The notes under the pieces: model-generated
What the model was told of the DNA's origin: nothing
The model's input: only the letters and a program-made list of their open reading frames with translations
The model's database searches: none
Part shown: in pieces, positions 17,195-27,316 of the stretch
Position numbering within the stretch: position 1 is the first letter of the stretch
How the letters are laid out: each line of letters starts with the position of its first letter
Translations under genes and position numbers: made by a program
DNA from: Acidovorax sp. FHTAMBA
GTDB taxonomy: Bacteria; Pseudomonadota; Gammaproteobacteria; Burkholderiales; Burkholderiaceae_C
DNA length: 64,000 nucleotides
NCBI RefSeq assembly: GCF_038958875.1
Contig: NZ_CP152407.1
Location: forward strand, 4,037,501 to 4,101,500
Reading direction: 5' to 3'

Positions 17195-20100
17195 CTATGC
17201 CTCTGCGGTCGCCGCGAGGCGGGCGTAGTGCTGGATGAGGCTCAGCAGCTCTTCATCCGAGTAGGGCTTGCCCAGGTAATGGTTGACGCCCAGTTCCATT
17301 GCATGCTCACGGTGCTTCTCGGCGATGCGCGACGTGATCATGATGATGGGGAGGTCACGCAGCGCGCCATCGGCCCGAATGTTCCGTGCAAGGTCGAAGC
17401 CGTCCATGCGCGGCATTTCGATGTCGGACAGCACCACGGTCGGGCGCTCTTCCTGCAGGCGTTCCAGCGCTTGCAGACCGTCAGCCGCGAGCGCCACACG
17501 ATAGCCTTCGCGCTGCAGCAGACGCTGCGTGACGCGGCGCACCGTGATGGAATCGTCCACCACCAGCACCAGCGGAACCTGGCTCGGACCCGCAAGCTGC
17601 GGAGACACGACCGCCTTGCCTGCACCCGAAGAACCGTCAGCCTCCAGGACAGGCGGCAGACCCGCACTGGCGGCACGCACCTGATCACCATAGACGGTAG
17701 CCAGCGCCACCGGGTTGTAGATCAGCACCACGGCACCAGAGGCCAGCACGGACATGCCGGCCAGACCTGGCAATCGCGACAACTGGGGACCAAGGTTCTT
17801 CACCACGACTTCCTGGTTGCCCAGAACTTCGTCCACGTGCATGGCAATGCGCTGCGATGCACTGCGGAAAATCACCACCGGTCGCGTCTTGCCGCCAGCC
17901 TCGTTGCTGCGCGAAGAAGCCTGCAGAAGCGCCCCGGACCAGAAGAAGGGGAGCTGCTCCATGCCGTCATCAAAATGACCGGTGCGGTAGGCCGTCTCCA
18001 GGTCTGCCGCCGACGTGCGCCGCACGATCTCGACCACGTTGGCGGGCACGCCAACGGCCAGATCGCCTGCGCGCAGCATCACCACCTGCGTCACTGCCGT
18101 GGTCAACGGCAGCACCATGCGGAATGCGGCGCCCTTGCCCGCTTCGGTCGACGTTTCAATCCGACCACCCAGCGCATTGATCTCGGCACGCACAACGTCC
18201 ATGCCGATACCGCGCCCTGCCAAGCCGGTCACTTCGGACGCGGTGGAGAACCCGGGCATGAAAATCAGGTTGGCAGCCTCCGCGTCGCTCAGCTCCGCGC
18301 CCGGCTCCACAATCCCCTGGGCCAGCGCCTTTTCGCGAATGCGTGGCAAGTTCAGCCCAGCACCGTCATCCCGGAATTCCACCGAAACGTCATTGCCTTC
18401 GTGGTGCAAATCGACCGTGATCGTGCCGGAAGCGGACTTGCCCGCTGCGGTGCGCACCTGCGGATCTTCAATGCCGTGGGCCACGCAGTTACGAAGCAAG
18501 TGTTCGAACGCGGGGGTCATGCGATCCAGCACGCCGCGGTCCATTTCGATGGAGCCGCCGGTGATGTCCAGCTTGATCTGTTTGCCGGTTTCCTTCGACG
18601 CCTGGCGCACCACGGCGTAGAGGCGTTCGGCAATGCCCTCAAACTCCACCATGCGGGTGCGCAGCAGATCGCGCTGCAGCTCGCGGGCCTGGCGACCCTG
18701 GGCAATCAGATCGTCTTCGGCGCCTTCCATGGCCCGTTGCAGGTTGCGCTGCACGGTCGCCACGTCGTTTACCGACTCGGCCATCATGCGTGTGAGCTCC
18801 TGCACGCGCGTAAAGCGGTCGAACTCCAGGGGATCGAACCCAGCAGCAGAATCCTTGGACAGTGCCAGACGCGACTGCATCTGCGATTCCGCCTGCACCT
18901 CGATGTCGCGCAACTGCTGACGCAGACGATCCAGGTTGCCGGACAGATCGGTGAGCGAACTGCGGAACTGCCCCAGACGCACGTCGAGGCGGGAGCGGCT
19001 GATCATCACTTCGCCAGCCTGGTTGACCAGGCGGTCCAGCAGTTGCGCGCGAACGCGCACCGACTGGTTGGCGGCCACACGCAAAGGCGCGAGCTGCGAC
19101 GGACCCGGCAGACGCACCGCCGCATTTGCGGGCGCGGTCGATGCCGCTGCAGCCGGTATGGGCATTGGAGCCGGGCTGTCTGCGCGCGCCTCGGACAGCC
19201 CGCGTGGCGCCTCCACCGGCAACGCAACCACCGTGTCGGCCGAGCCTTGGCCAATGGCACGCAGCGCATCAAAATTGGCCTGAATGCCATCGAAGTTCCC
19301 TTGCAGGGGCTCGATTTGGTCCGAAGTGACCGTTTCGGCATCCAGATGCTCGATCGCCGATTCCAGCCTGTGGGCCATTTCGCCCAGGCGCATGGCCCCG
19401 GCGAGGCGCGAGCTGCCTTTGAGGGTGTGCAACGCGCGCAAGACCTCACTGCGAGCACCAAGGTTGTCCGGCCGCGAGGCCCACTGGCGAAGTGCGCCAC
19501 CCAGCTGCGGCAACAGCTCCGCAGCTTCTTCTTCAAAGATCGGGAACAGATCCGGGTCAATGACGTCGATGGCGTCGATATCGTCGTCTACATCAGAACC
19601 TAGCGCCACGGCATGCGCGATCGCCTCGTCGACAAACCTGTCGTGATCGTGCACCACCGCAGACAATGCAGGCGCCACATGCCGTGCTACGACGGCATCG
19701 GGTTCATTCACGGGTGTGGCGTCTACGTCGTCCAGGTTCGATGCAGGCGCAACTGCAGACAGCTCGGCTTCTGCCTGAACCACCGCGGGGTGCGCGGCCT
19801 CTGGGCGATCCGCGTCGGTGGCCTCGTCTTCCGGAGGAGACAGCGTGTTGTCCACCTCGGTCTCGAGTATCTGGCGCAGCTGCGCCAGCACTTCTTCGCT
19901 TGGCTCCTTGAGAAAGCCCGCCGCAAACTGGTGGAGCAACCGGCGAATATCGTCGGCTGCTGCCAGAAAGGCCTGGGCTTGCTCCTCGGTGCCACCCGAT
20001 TGCAGCATCACATGCTGCAAGGCGTGTTCGAGGACCCTGGACAACTCGGAAAGGGCCGTGAAACCCACTGTGGCAGAGCTGCCTGCCAGCGAATGGGCCA

Positions 20101-23100
20101 GCGCGACTGCGATGTCGGGCAGCGGCTCGTGCAGCTCCAGCGACCATTCCTGAAGGCAGGTGGCCAACCGACGCGACCACTCGTCTGCTTCGTTCAAATA
20201 AACGTTGTACAGCGGTATGCCAATGCGCAGCGTATCAATGACCTTGACCGCTTCATCGCTGGCACCATCGTCCTGGGGCACTGCATCGTGGGATTGCGGT
20301 GCATCGGTGGACGCAACGGCGACGGTTTCTGGGGTCTCTGAGGCGAGTTCTGGTGCAGTTTCTGCTTCGTCCGCAATCTCCACTGGCGGCTGCAGCTCCA
20401 CCAGGCTCTGCTCCTCCAAAGGCTCCGTTGCTTCAGATGACGGGACCTTCAGCAGTGCGGCCACATCGTCCGGCACATCGGCTGCTACTGCAACGTCGGG
20501 TGCGCCGTCCTTCGGGGCGGGTTCCAGGTCAGGCAACTCGAGATCCAGCACAAAATCGGCACTGGATGGATCGACCGCCCCTGAAGCGGCAGGCGCATCG
20601 TTGAGCGCGGCGGCGAACACGGAAAAATCGATGTCTTCCGCCACGTCGCTGGCCACGGCTCCCGCATCGCCGGGCTGGGGCACGTGGTCCGAGATGGCGG
20701 TGACCTCGAAATCGGGCGCCACGAACTCTTCGTCGACAGCCTGAGGTGCCTCTGCAAACGCAGCTTCCGGCAGATCCGGCAACTGCTCGTCGGGCGCAGC
20801 CGCTTCGCGTTCTGCCGCAGCTCCAGCCAACGGCACGTCCAGCCCGCCATCTGCGGGAAGGGCCAGCGGCAGCAGTGTGCCATCCAGACGCATCGCGTCC
20901 GCAGAGCGGCAGAAGGCGTCCGCTTGCCACGCGCCAGCCTGGCCGGCGGCAATATCATCAGCCCATCGGCTGAATGCCCGCAACGCATCGGAGGACAGCT
21001 GCAACAAGCTCGGCTGCATGGGCTTCTGCTCGGCCAGCCAGGCATTCAGCACCTGCTCCATCGACCAGGCGGCCTCTCCAAACTCGTTCAACCCAACCAT
21101 CCGTGAGCTGCCCTTGAGGGTGTGGAAAGCCCGGCGCAGGGTGGTCTGCTCGGTAAGGTTGCCAGGCTCATCGTTGAGCACCTGGATGGCAGCAAGACCA
21201 TTGACCACCACCTCGCGAGCCTCTTCCAGAAACACTTCGAGCAGCTCGTCTTCGATTTCCGGCGCCTGCGTGGCCGCAGGGGCTGCAACGGCATGGACCG
21301 GCGGTGCTTGCACGCTCCGGGCAACATCGGGCAACTCGAACGAAATGCCAGGGTCGAGCGAATCAGGTTCCGCCGCAGCAACTGGCTGACTCCCCTCGTC
21401 AGAAGGCAGCTCAGGCAGCGATACGAGCGAACCGAAATCTGTCGGTTCGCTGGCGGGCTCCTTCGCGGGGAAACGAGGCACGACATCGGGCAGCGGGACA
21501 GCAGACCGCTCGTCCAACTTCGCAACGCCTTCTTCCAGTGCATCCGATGCGCGCGAGCGGGTCTTGCCCATCAGGATGCGCAGTTCACCCAACTCCTCGT
21601 CGTACACGAACAGCTTGCGCGCCATCGTGCGCTGGTAGCTCAGCATGTCAATCATGAAGCCCAAGGCACCAAGACTGTTGCCCAACTTCTCGAACACGCC
21701 CTGGCGCTCTTCCTCGGGCACTTCATTGATAAGCAAGCGCTCTACCATGTCGCGCATGCGGACCACCGCCAGCGAGGCCTGGTCCAGGCCCAGCACCGAC
21801 AGCACGCCGCGCATTTGCGCGAGGTGACCGGGAACCGAGGCCAGCACCGCAGTGTCCTGGGGGTTTCGGAAGAACTGATCCAGCGCCTTCTCGGCCTCGC
21901 CGAGGGTAGAGCGCAGCTCGTCCACAACGCTGCCCATGGTCTGGTTGTCGCTGACCCTGCGGTACAGCTCTTCCATCCACTGCTCCAGTGGTTCGGGCTC
22001 AGCGCCAGCGCTGACCGCATCCAGGCGCTCAGCCAGGCGCGCAGCGCGAATCTGCATTTCGTCGCCGTCTGCATCGAGCTCTTCAAACGCTGCCTGCAGA
22101 TAGAGAACCGAAGTCGCCACTTCCATTGCCAGTGCAGCAGACGGGGGCTCTCCCGAGCGCGTAGTGGAGTCCAACGCCCGCGTCAGTGCCTGCGCCAGGG
22201 TTTCACTGCCGGGATGGAGCTTGCGCAGCGAATCGCAGACCAGACTGAATTGATCCGCAGCGGGCTTGAGCTTGTTGCGATCACCACCCGCCAAGGCCGA
22301 CCACGTTTCCGTGGCAGCGGCAATCCGCTTGCGCGCCTGCGCCAGTAGCGCAGGGTCAAACCGGCCAAAACGTTCCGCTTCGTAGTCCACCGGCTGGAAC
22401 CGGTCCAGCGCGAACGCCTGCCGGACCGCCTGCAGCGAAGGCACCTCACTGCCAGCAGTGCCGGAAGGCTTGGCCTGCGAGCAGAAAAACAGCAGGTCCT
22501 GAACCAGACGATCTGCAATCGTCGTGTCGCCCTTGGACAGCGTGGCGTACTGCATCAGCACGCGGGATGCAACACGCTTCACGTAAACATCGGCCGGCAG
22601 AAGACCCGCAGCGAACGCCTCAAAGAATCCTGCGCAGATTTTCCAGAATGCGCGGGATTGGCGGTCCTGCTGGGCAGCCACAAAGCCAAGACACGTATCG
22701 CGCAAGCTCCGTGCGGCCTTCAGGTCACCGGACTTCACGATTCGCAAAACCGCAGCGTCCAGGCGCGCACGCGCCTCCGCTCCGTACGGCAACGGCGCCG
22801 CAGACACAGCACCTTCTGGTTCACGGAAGCGTCGCTCCACGGGCCACAGATCGGCAGGGTGGACGCGATCAGCACCAGCCAGGGCCTGGGCCTCCCGGTA
22901 TTGCGGGAAGAGCGCGACCGGCGAGGCAGGCTTGCCCGCCAACACGGTTTCCAGGTATTCGATGAGTGCGAAACTGGCGCGCTCGATCACAGCCGCAGCG
23001 TCGTCGCTGCAGGTTTCTGGTCGTTGCACGAACTTCTGCACTGCCGATTCCATGGCCCGCAGCACCAACGCAGGCGGGCCCATACCCACCATTTCGAGCG

Positions 23101-23332
23101 CTCCGCACGCCTGGTGAAGCTGCTGCCGGGCGATGCGCAGCGTGCCGGCATCCAGCGCCGCCAGATCGGATTCGCGGGCGGCCTCCGCATCGCGCACAAA
23201 CCGCCGCATGGCCTTCACGGCACCATCGAGAGATTTTCGCAGTTCGTCAAGCACCCAAGCCAAGGGACCCAGATCCTGGTCCCCCTGGATCCCATCTACG
23301 GCCGGTGCATTGTTGACATCAATAGATGACAT
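17195..23332 (-). CDS. chpA: Multi-phosphotransfer CheA-type hybrid kinase, ChpA/PilL
   Basis: A 2045-residue cytosolic signalling kinase of the Pil-Chp system. Two canonical Hpt sites HTLKGSSR are at His737 and His1302, and a third, AHSLAGSSATVG, at His1080. Two weaker Hpt-like regions lie in the first 570 residues (QLHQACGALEMVGM at about 72, GHLAQMRGVLSVLGL near 525). Acidic, Ala/Pro/Glu-rich linkers separate them. The CheA core follows: dimerisation about 1470, ATPase N-box HLLRNCVAHG near 1612, and a CheW-like domain. A receiver domain ends the protein, with phospho-Asp1970 in VVLSDIEMPRMDG. P. aeruginosa ChpA is longer and has more phosphotransfer sites. It controls pilus extension and retraction through PilG and PilH. 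Confidence 0.93.
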   Translation of the reverse strand: MSSIDVNNAPAVDGIQGDQDLGPLAWVLDELRKSLDGAVKAMRRFVRDAEAARESDLAALDAGTLRIARQQLHQACGALEMVGMGPPALVLRAMESAVQKFVQRPETCSDDAAAVIERASFALIEYLETVLAGKPASPVALFPQYREAQALAGADRVHPADLWPVERRFREPEGAVSAAPLPYGAEARARLDAAVLRIVKSGDLKAARSLRDTCLGFVAAQQDRQSRAFWKICAGFFEAFAAGLLPADVYVKRVASRVLMQYATLSKGDTTIADRLVQDLLFFCSQAKPSGTAGSEVPSLQAVRQAFALDRFQPVDYEAERFGRFDPALLAQARKRIAAATETWSALAGGDRNKLKPAADQFSLVCDSLRKLHPGSETLAQALTRALDSTTRSGEPPSAALAMEVATSVLYLQAAFEELDADGDEMQIRAARLAERLDAVSAGAEPEPLEQWMEELYRRVSDNQTMGSVVDELRSTLGEAEKALDQFFRNPQDTAVLASVPGHLAQMRGVLSVLGLDQASLAVVRMRDMVERLLINEVPEEERQGVFEKLGNSLGALGFMIDMLSYQRTMARKLFVYDEELGELRILMGKTRSRASDALEEGVAKLDERSAVPLPDVVPRFPAKEPASEPTDFGSLVSLPELPSDEGSQPVAAAEPDSLDPGISFELPDVARSVQAPPVHAVAAPAATQAPEIEDELLEVFLEEAREVVVNGLAAIQVLNDEPGNLTEQTTLRRAFHTLKGSSRMVGLNEFGEAAWSMEQVLNAWLAEQKPMQPSLLQLSSDALRAFSRWADDIAAGQAGAWQADAFCRSADAMRLDGTLLPLALPADGGLDVPLAGAAAEREAAAPDEQLPDLPEAAFAEAPQAVDEEFVAPDFEVTAISDHVPQPGDAGAVASDVAEDIDFSVFAAALNDAPAASGAVDPSSADFVLDLELPDLEPAPKDGAPDVAVAADVPDDVAALLKVPSSEATEPLEEQSLVELQPPVEIADEAETAPELASETPETVAVASTDAPQSHDAVPQDDGASDEAVKVIDTLRIGIPLYNVYLNEADEWSRRLATCLQEWSLELHEPLPDIAVALAHSLAGSSATVGFTALSELSRVLEHALQHVMLQSGGTEEQAQAFLAAADDIRRLLHQFAAGFLKEPSEEVLAQLRQILETEVDNTLSPPEDEATDADRPEAAHPAVVQAEAELSAVAPASNLDDVDATPVNEPDAVVARHVAPALSAVVHDHDRFVDEAIAHAVALGSDVDDDIDAIDVIDPDLFPIFEEEAAELLPQLGGALRQWASRPDNLGARSEVLRALHTLKGSSRLAGAMRLGEMAHRLESAIEHLDAETVTSDQIEPLQGNFDGIQANFDALRAIGQGSADTVVALPVEAPRGLSEARADSPAPMPIPAAAASTAPANAAVRLPGPSQLAPLRVAANQSVRVRAQLLDRLVNQAGEVMISRSRLDVRLGQFRSSLTDLSGNLDRLRQQLRDIEVQAESQMQSRLALSKDSAAGFDPLEFDRFTRVQELTRMMAESVNDVATVQRNLQRAMEGAEDDLIAQGRQARELQRDLLRTRMVEFEGIAERLYAVVRQASKETGKQIKLDITGGSIEMDRGVLDRMTPAFEHLLRNCVAHGIEDPQVRTAAGKSASGTITVDLHHEGNDVSVEFRDDGAGLNLPRIREKALAQGIVEPGAELSDAEAANLIFMPGFSTASEVTGLAGRGIGMDVVRAEINALGGRIETSTEAGKGAAFRMVLPLTTAVTQVVMLRAGDLAVGVPANVVEIVRRTSAADLETAYRTGHFDDGMEQLPFFWSGALLQASSRSNEAGGKTRPVVIFRSASQRIAMHVDEVLGNQEVVVKNLGPQLSRLPGLAGMSVLASGAVVLIYNPVALATVYGDQVRAASAGLPPVLEADGSSGAGKAVVSPQLAGPSQVPLVLVVDDSITVRRVTQRLLQREGYRVALAADGLQALERLQEERPTVVLSDIEMPRMDGFDLARNIRADGALRDLPIIMITSRIAEKHREHAMELGVNHYLGKPYSDEELLSLIQHYARLAATAEA

Positions 23333-23379
23333 GGATTCGTCCCCGGCTGCTATGAGCCAGCTGGTTGATGACTACAGCG

Positions 23380-25659
23380 TCAGGCAATCTTGAACCGTGC
23401 CACCGACTGGCGCAGCTCCTCGGCCATGTGCGAGAGCTCGCGCACCTGCTGCGCGGTCGTGCGGGTACCTTCACCCGTCTGCTCGGTCACCGCAAAAATG
23501 TGCTGGATGTTGTCGGCCACTTCGTTGGCCAGAACAGCTTCCCGGGATGTCGAAGACGAAATCTGTTCGATCAGTTCCGCAAGGCGGCGCGACACGCGGT
23601 CAATTTCTGTCAGCGCGGTACCGGCGCTGTCAGACAGACGGGCCCCTTCCACCACACCCTGCGTGGAACGCTCCATAGCGGCCACAGCATCCTGTGTGTC
23701 GGTCTGAATGGCTTTCACCAGCGCAGAAATCTGTCGCGTTGCATCGGCGGAGCGCTCAGCCAGTCGCTGCACTTCTTCCGCCACCACCGAGAAGCCACGA
23801 CCAGCTTCACCAGCGGACGCCGCCTGAATGGCGGCGTTCAGGGCCAGCACGTTCGTCTGTTCGGTAATGTCGGAAATCAGCTCGGTAATTTCACCGATCT
23901 CCTGCGACGATTCGCCCAGGCGCTTGATCCGCTTGGAGGTGTCCTGGATCTGATCACGGATGGAATTCATACCACCGATGGCGTTTTGCACAGCCTGCAG
24001 ACCGGAGTCAGCAGCTTGCAGCGATTGGCGGGCCACTGTAGCGGACTCTTGCGCCTGTGTGGACACCTCGTTAATGCGCGTCGCCATGTCCAGAACCGAG
24101 CGGCCGGTTTCGCGAATTTCGCGCAGCTGCTCGGTCGATGCGGCCAGCAGTTCGGTCGATGTGTTGTCCACCTGGGCTGTCGTCTGCGCCACACGGGTAG
24201 CCGTGTTCTGCACGCTGCCCACCAGTTGGCGCAACTCTTCCACCGTGTAGTTCACCGAGTCGGCAATAGCGCCCGTGATGTCTTCCGTCACCGTGGCTTC
24301 CTGCGTCAGGTCACCTTCAGCGACCGACTGCAGTTCGTTCATCAAACGCAAAATGGCGGCCTGGTTGGCGTCGTTGACGCGCTTGGCTTCCTGCTCTTGG
24401 CGTTTGGCGTCCTTTTGCTGCATTTCAGCTGCCGCCTGACGACCACGGCTATCGAGCAGCTGCACACGAGAGATGCCCACACCGCAAAAAATCACGAACA
24501 AACCGGCCAGCGCCAGCGCTGCGAGCTGACCGCCGCCGACACCCGTCTGGGCCGACAGCTTGGACTGCAGGCCTTCCAACTGGCGGCGCAGGGGTTCGCT
24601 GTCCGCAATAATGGCAGACTGAGCTTCCCGTGCGGACACCAGGCCTTGCAGGTTGCCCAAAATGGCGCTCGCCTGGGTCCGGGTTTGCTCATAGAGCTTG
24701 ATCAGTGCTTCGAGCTGTTCGCGCGTTTGCGCGTCCCGGGTCGGGGCCAGGCGCAGTTCCGGGCTTCCGTCCAGCAGACCTTGGGCAATTTCCTTGAAGG
24801 AGTTCAAGTCCTTGCCCAGCAGAAACACGGCCTCGGGGCTCACACCCTCCATCGTCTGGAATTCGTTGGCAGATTTGCCGATACGCTGGGTCAACATCAC
24901 CAGCTGGCCGGCGGCAGAAATTTCGGCGGCCGGGGCGTTCTGCTGCAGTTTCAGCGAAGACACGGTTTCAGCGATTTCCAGCAGATCGGAAGACTGGCGG
25001 TTGATCGTGCGCAGCGCGTCACCCACCTGCGTCAGAATTTTTTGCTGGCCCATCACCACGCTGGCGTTGCGTTCGGCGCGTTCCATGAGCGGGTTCACCG
25101 CATCCAGGTCGGGCTTGAAGGGTTCGCCCAACGACTCCACACCCAGCTCTGCATCGCCGGAATTCAGGGCGCGCACGTTTCGCGCCAGCACGCCTGAGCT
25201 TTCCACAACGTCCGGGAAGGCCTGGGGACTACCCACCAGCGCCTGCGACACGGACTTGGCGAGCCGCTGTGACTGCATCAGGGATTGCCCGGTCGAAGCA
25301 AGCTGCTGGGCAGACCGGTCCGCCTGCTGCAGCACCCAGAAAGCGATCAAAGCCAGCACCGCAACGCCGATCAGCAGCAGCGCGAGCAATCGCCGCTGGT
25401 GGGCCGCCGCAGTCGCCCGCCCCAATACCGGCAGCGAGATCAGATCTTCTTCCGCCTCTGGTGAGTGCAGCTCCGGCACATAACCGTCAGGATCGCCCTG
25501 GACGCTGTTCATCGCCTCGGATTGGTAGGTATCGCGCATTGGCGAGCCTTCCAGCGGACCCGTGGCAAGCAGATCCTGCCCGTCGTCGGCGGTCGCGCCG
25601 GTTTCCGGAGTGGCAGGTTTCCGGTTGAACAGTTTTCCAAATTGATTGACAACGGACAT
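23380..25659 (-). CDS. pilJ: Type IV pilus methyl-accepting chemotaxis protein PilJ
   Basis: A 759-residue receptor. A long cytosolic N-terminus of about 90 residues precedes TM1 (91-110). A periplasmic PilJ sensor domain then runs to TM2 (about 378-398), followed by a HAMP region and the signalling hairpin whose tip reads EQTNVLALNAAIQAASAGEA. It passes surface or pilin signals to ChpA through PilI. The extended N-terminus is longer than in P. aeruginosa PilJ, as is usual in Comamonadaceae as far as I can judge. It lies between pilI and chpA in the same operon, 47 bases before chpA. Confidence 0.93.
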   Translation of the reverse strand: MSVVNQFGKLFNRKPATPETGATADDGQDLLATGPLEGSPMRDTYQSEAMNSVQGDPDGYVPELHSPEAEEDLISLPVLGRATAAAHQRRLLALLLIGVAVLALIAFWVLQQADRSAQQLASTGQSLMQSQRLAKSVSQALVGSPQAFPDVVESSGVLARNVRALNSGDAELGVESLGEPFKPDLDAVNPLMERAERNASVVMGQQKILTQVGDALRTINRQSSDLLEIAETVSSLKLQQNAPAAEISAAGQLVMLTQRIGKSANEFQTMEGVSPEAVFLLGKDLNSFKEIAQGLLDGSPELRLAPTRDAQTREQLEALIKLYEQTRTQASAILGNLQGLVSAREAQSAIIADSEPLRRQLEGLQSKLSAQTGVGGGQLAALALAGLFVIFCGVGISRVQLLDSRGRQAAAEMQQKDAKRQEQEAKRVNDANQAAILRLMNELQSVAEGDLTQEATVTEDITGAIADSVNYTVEELRQLVGSVQNTATRVAQTTAQVDNTSTELLAASTEQLREIRETGRSVLDMATRINEVSTQAQESATVARQSLQAADSGLQAVQNAIGGMNSIRDQIQDTSKRIKRLGESSQEIGEITELISDITEQTNVLALNAAIQAASAGEAGRGFSVVAEEVQRLAERSADATRQISALVKAIQTDTQDAVAAMERSTQGVVEGARLSDSAGTALTEIDRVSRRLAELIEQISSSTSREAVLANEVADNIQHIFAVTEQTGEGTRTTAQQVRELSHMAEELRQSVARFKIA

Positions 25660-25680
25660 GGTGCGGCCTTACAGAAAAAC

Positions 25681-26208
25681 TCAAGCACTGATGCTCAGGA
25701 AAGCGGGATGTTGGGACAGGATCTGCAAGTTCAGCTCCTGCCAGCGTTTGCCGCTGGAATCGATGTAAACGGTGCCAAAAAAAGCAGGGGCATCGTCGTC
25801 GGGCGGCTCGGATGACACAAAGGCATCGGTACCGCGCAGCCCCGCCAGACGATCCACCAGCAAGGCGGCGTTCACATCCAGGGCGGCATTGAATGCAAGC
25901 AGGCTGGCCTCTGCGAGCGCCTGGTCGGTACGCGGCGCAGAGGAACCCAGCAGCCCCGCCAGATCCACCACACCGACCAGCCCCCCCCGAAGGTTGGCAA
26001 CACCCAGAAACCAGCTCTGGGTGTACGGAACTGCCTGGATCGAACCCCAGGGGAAGATCTCCCCGGACTGGCCCAGTGGCAGCAAATAGAAACTCCCGGC
26101 GGACTCTACAGCCAGCCAGGAGGAAACAGAGGTCCCTTCGGTTCTTGCGGCCTGAAGACGGCTGGCAAGTCGGGTCTGGAGCTCTCGCAGGGCTTCGCGG
26201 TTGGCCAT
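25681..26208 (-). CDS. pilI: CheW-like adaptor PilI
   Basis: A 175-residue CheW-domain protein that couples the receptor PilJ to the kinase ChpA. The domain covers about residues 30-170, with VNLRGGLVGVVDLAGLLG as the typical second beta barrel strand set. The start at 26208 lies 15 bases after the pilH stop, and the stop lies 21 bases before pilJ. A longer overlapping reading in another frame lacks any domain and is ignored. Confidence 0.9.
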   Translation of the reverse strand: MANREALRELQTRLASRLQAARTEGTSVSSWLAVESAGSFYLLPLGQSGEIFPWGSIQAVPYTQSWFLGVANLRGGLVGVVDLAGLLGSSAPRTDQALAEASLLAFNAALDVNAALLVDRLAGLRGTDAFVSSEPPDDDAPAFFGTVYIDSSGKRWQELNLQILSQHPAFLSISA

Positions 26209-26223
26209 GAACGCGCCGCAGCC

Positions 26224-26589
26224 TCAGTTCAGGGCGTCGATCTTGGCCTGCAGTTCGGCGGGATCCACGGGCTTGGTGATGTAGCCACGCGCTCCCTGCC
26301 GCATCCCCCAGACGCGATCTGTTTCCTGATTCTTGCTGGTGCACATAATGATGGGCACATCGGCATACAGCGGATCCCGGGTAATGGCGCGCGTGAGCTG
26401 GAACCCATTTTGGCCAGGCATCACGACATCCATGAGGATCAGGTCAGGCTTCTCCTCCGCCAGACGGCGAAAAGCCTCTTCAGCATTTTCTGCGGTGCGA
26501 ACCTGCATACCTTTTTTCTGAAGCAGGTCCGTCAAAAACATCAACTCGGTCTTCGAGTCGTCGACGACCAGTACTTTCTGGATGGGCAT
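26224..26589 (-). CDS. pilH: Response regulator PilH
   Basis: A single receiver domain of 121 residues. The acidic pair is in VLVVDDSKTE, the phospho-acceptor in LILMDVVMPGQNG (about Asp52), and the conserved Thr and Lys in IIMCTSK and GYITKPVD. In Pseudomonas PilH acts on pilus retraction and may drain phosphate from the pathway. Its ATG overlaps the pilG stop by one base (TAATG), so the two are translationally coupled. Confidence 0.9.
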   Translation of the reverse strand: MPIQKVLVVDDSKTELMFLTDLLQKKGMQVRTAENAEEAFRRLAEEKPDLILMDVVMPGQNGFQLTRAITRDPLYADVPIIMCTSKNQETDRVWGMRQGARGYITKPVDPAELQAKIDALN

Positions 26590-26987
26590 TACATCGCTCC
26601 TTGTTGGGCATTGCCAAACTGCTGCACCGCTTGCAACAGCTGGTCTTTGGTAAACGGTTTGGTGAGATATTCCTGGCAGCCGACCATGCGCCCGCGCGCC
26701 TTGTCGAAAACGCCATCCTTGGAGGACAGCATTACCACCGGAGTATCCGCAAAACGGGCGTTGCGCTTGATGATGGCGCAGGTCTGGTACCCATCGAGCT
26801 TGGGCATGAGGATGTCGCAGAAAATCAGCTGTGGCTGGTAATCATTGACTTTGGCCAAAGCATCAAAGCCGTCGTCGGCCAACAAGACTTCGTGCCCCCC
26901 CTGCTTGAGAAAAATCTCGGCGCTTCGACGGATGGTGTTGCTGTCATCCACCACGAGCACTTTGAAAGATGCGCCTGTTGTAGTCAA
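26589..26987 (-). CDS. pilG: Response regulator PilG
   Basis: A receiver-only protein of 132 residues, the first gene of the pilGHIJ-chpA operon. The acidic pair is in VLVVDDSNTIRRSAEIFL, the phospho-acceptor in LIFCDILMPKLDGYQ (about Asp58), and the lysine in YLTKPF. In Pseudomonas PilG promotes pilus extension and cAMP production through FimV/FimL. No pilK (methyltransferase) or chpB (methylesterase) gene follows in this cluster. Confidence 0.9.
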   Translation of the reverse strand: MTTTGASFKVLVVDDSNTIRRSAEIFLKQGGHEVLLADDGFDALAKVNDYQPQLIFCDILMPKLDGYQTCAIIKRNARFADTPVVMLSSKDGVFDKARGRMVGCQEYLTKPFTKDQLLQAVQQFGNAQQGAM

Positions 26988-27048
26988 TTGTTACTGCTCC
27001 CGATGGAAAAATAAACAACGCATCAGCACATGATGATGCTGATGCGCC

Positions 27049-27222
27049 TCAAATCTGAACCATCTCGAAGTCTTCCTTGCGGGCTCCGCATTCGGGACAG
27101 GTCCAGTTCATCGGGACCTGATCCCAGGGAGTATTGGGGGCAATGCCGTGCTCAGGAGATCCCTCTGCTTCGTCATAAATCCAACCGCAAATCAAACACA
27201 TCCAGGTTTTAGAGTCGATCAC
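27049..27222 (-). CDS. rubA: Rubredoxin
   Basis: A 57-residue iron protein with one Fe(Cys)4 centre. The two knuckles read CLICGWIYDE and CPECGARKEDF. It is a cytosolic one-electron carrier, often serving oxygenases or oxidative-stress enzymes. The start is taken as GTG at 27222 because a stop codon lies two codons upstream and the normal family N-terminus (KTWMCLICG) begins inside it; the only ATG is within that motif. It is divergent from the ThiD-like gene and follows pilG's promoter region. Confidence 0.9.
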   Translation of the reverse strand: MIDSKTWMCLICGWIYDEAEGSPEHGIAPNTPWDQVPMNWTCPECGARKEDFEMVQI

Positions 27223-27316
27223 AGCTTAAAGGGCCTTCACATAGAATGCAACGATTGTATCTAGTCATCTCCGTGGGCTGCGGCTTCGGTGCCACCCTTC
27301 TTGCAGGATCTGGTCC

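Noticed and set aside
17186..19603. Antisense reading of 805 residues over chpA
   Set aside because: The sense strand codes the well-defined CheA core and receiver. The antisense product is His/Arg/Gln-rich with no domain.
27237..27316. TPP riboswitch before the ThiD-like gene
   Set aside because: The leader is under 100 bases and lacks the CUGAGA and THI-box blocks.
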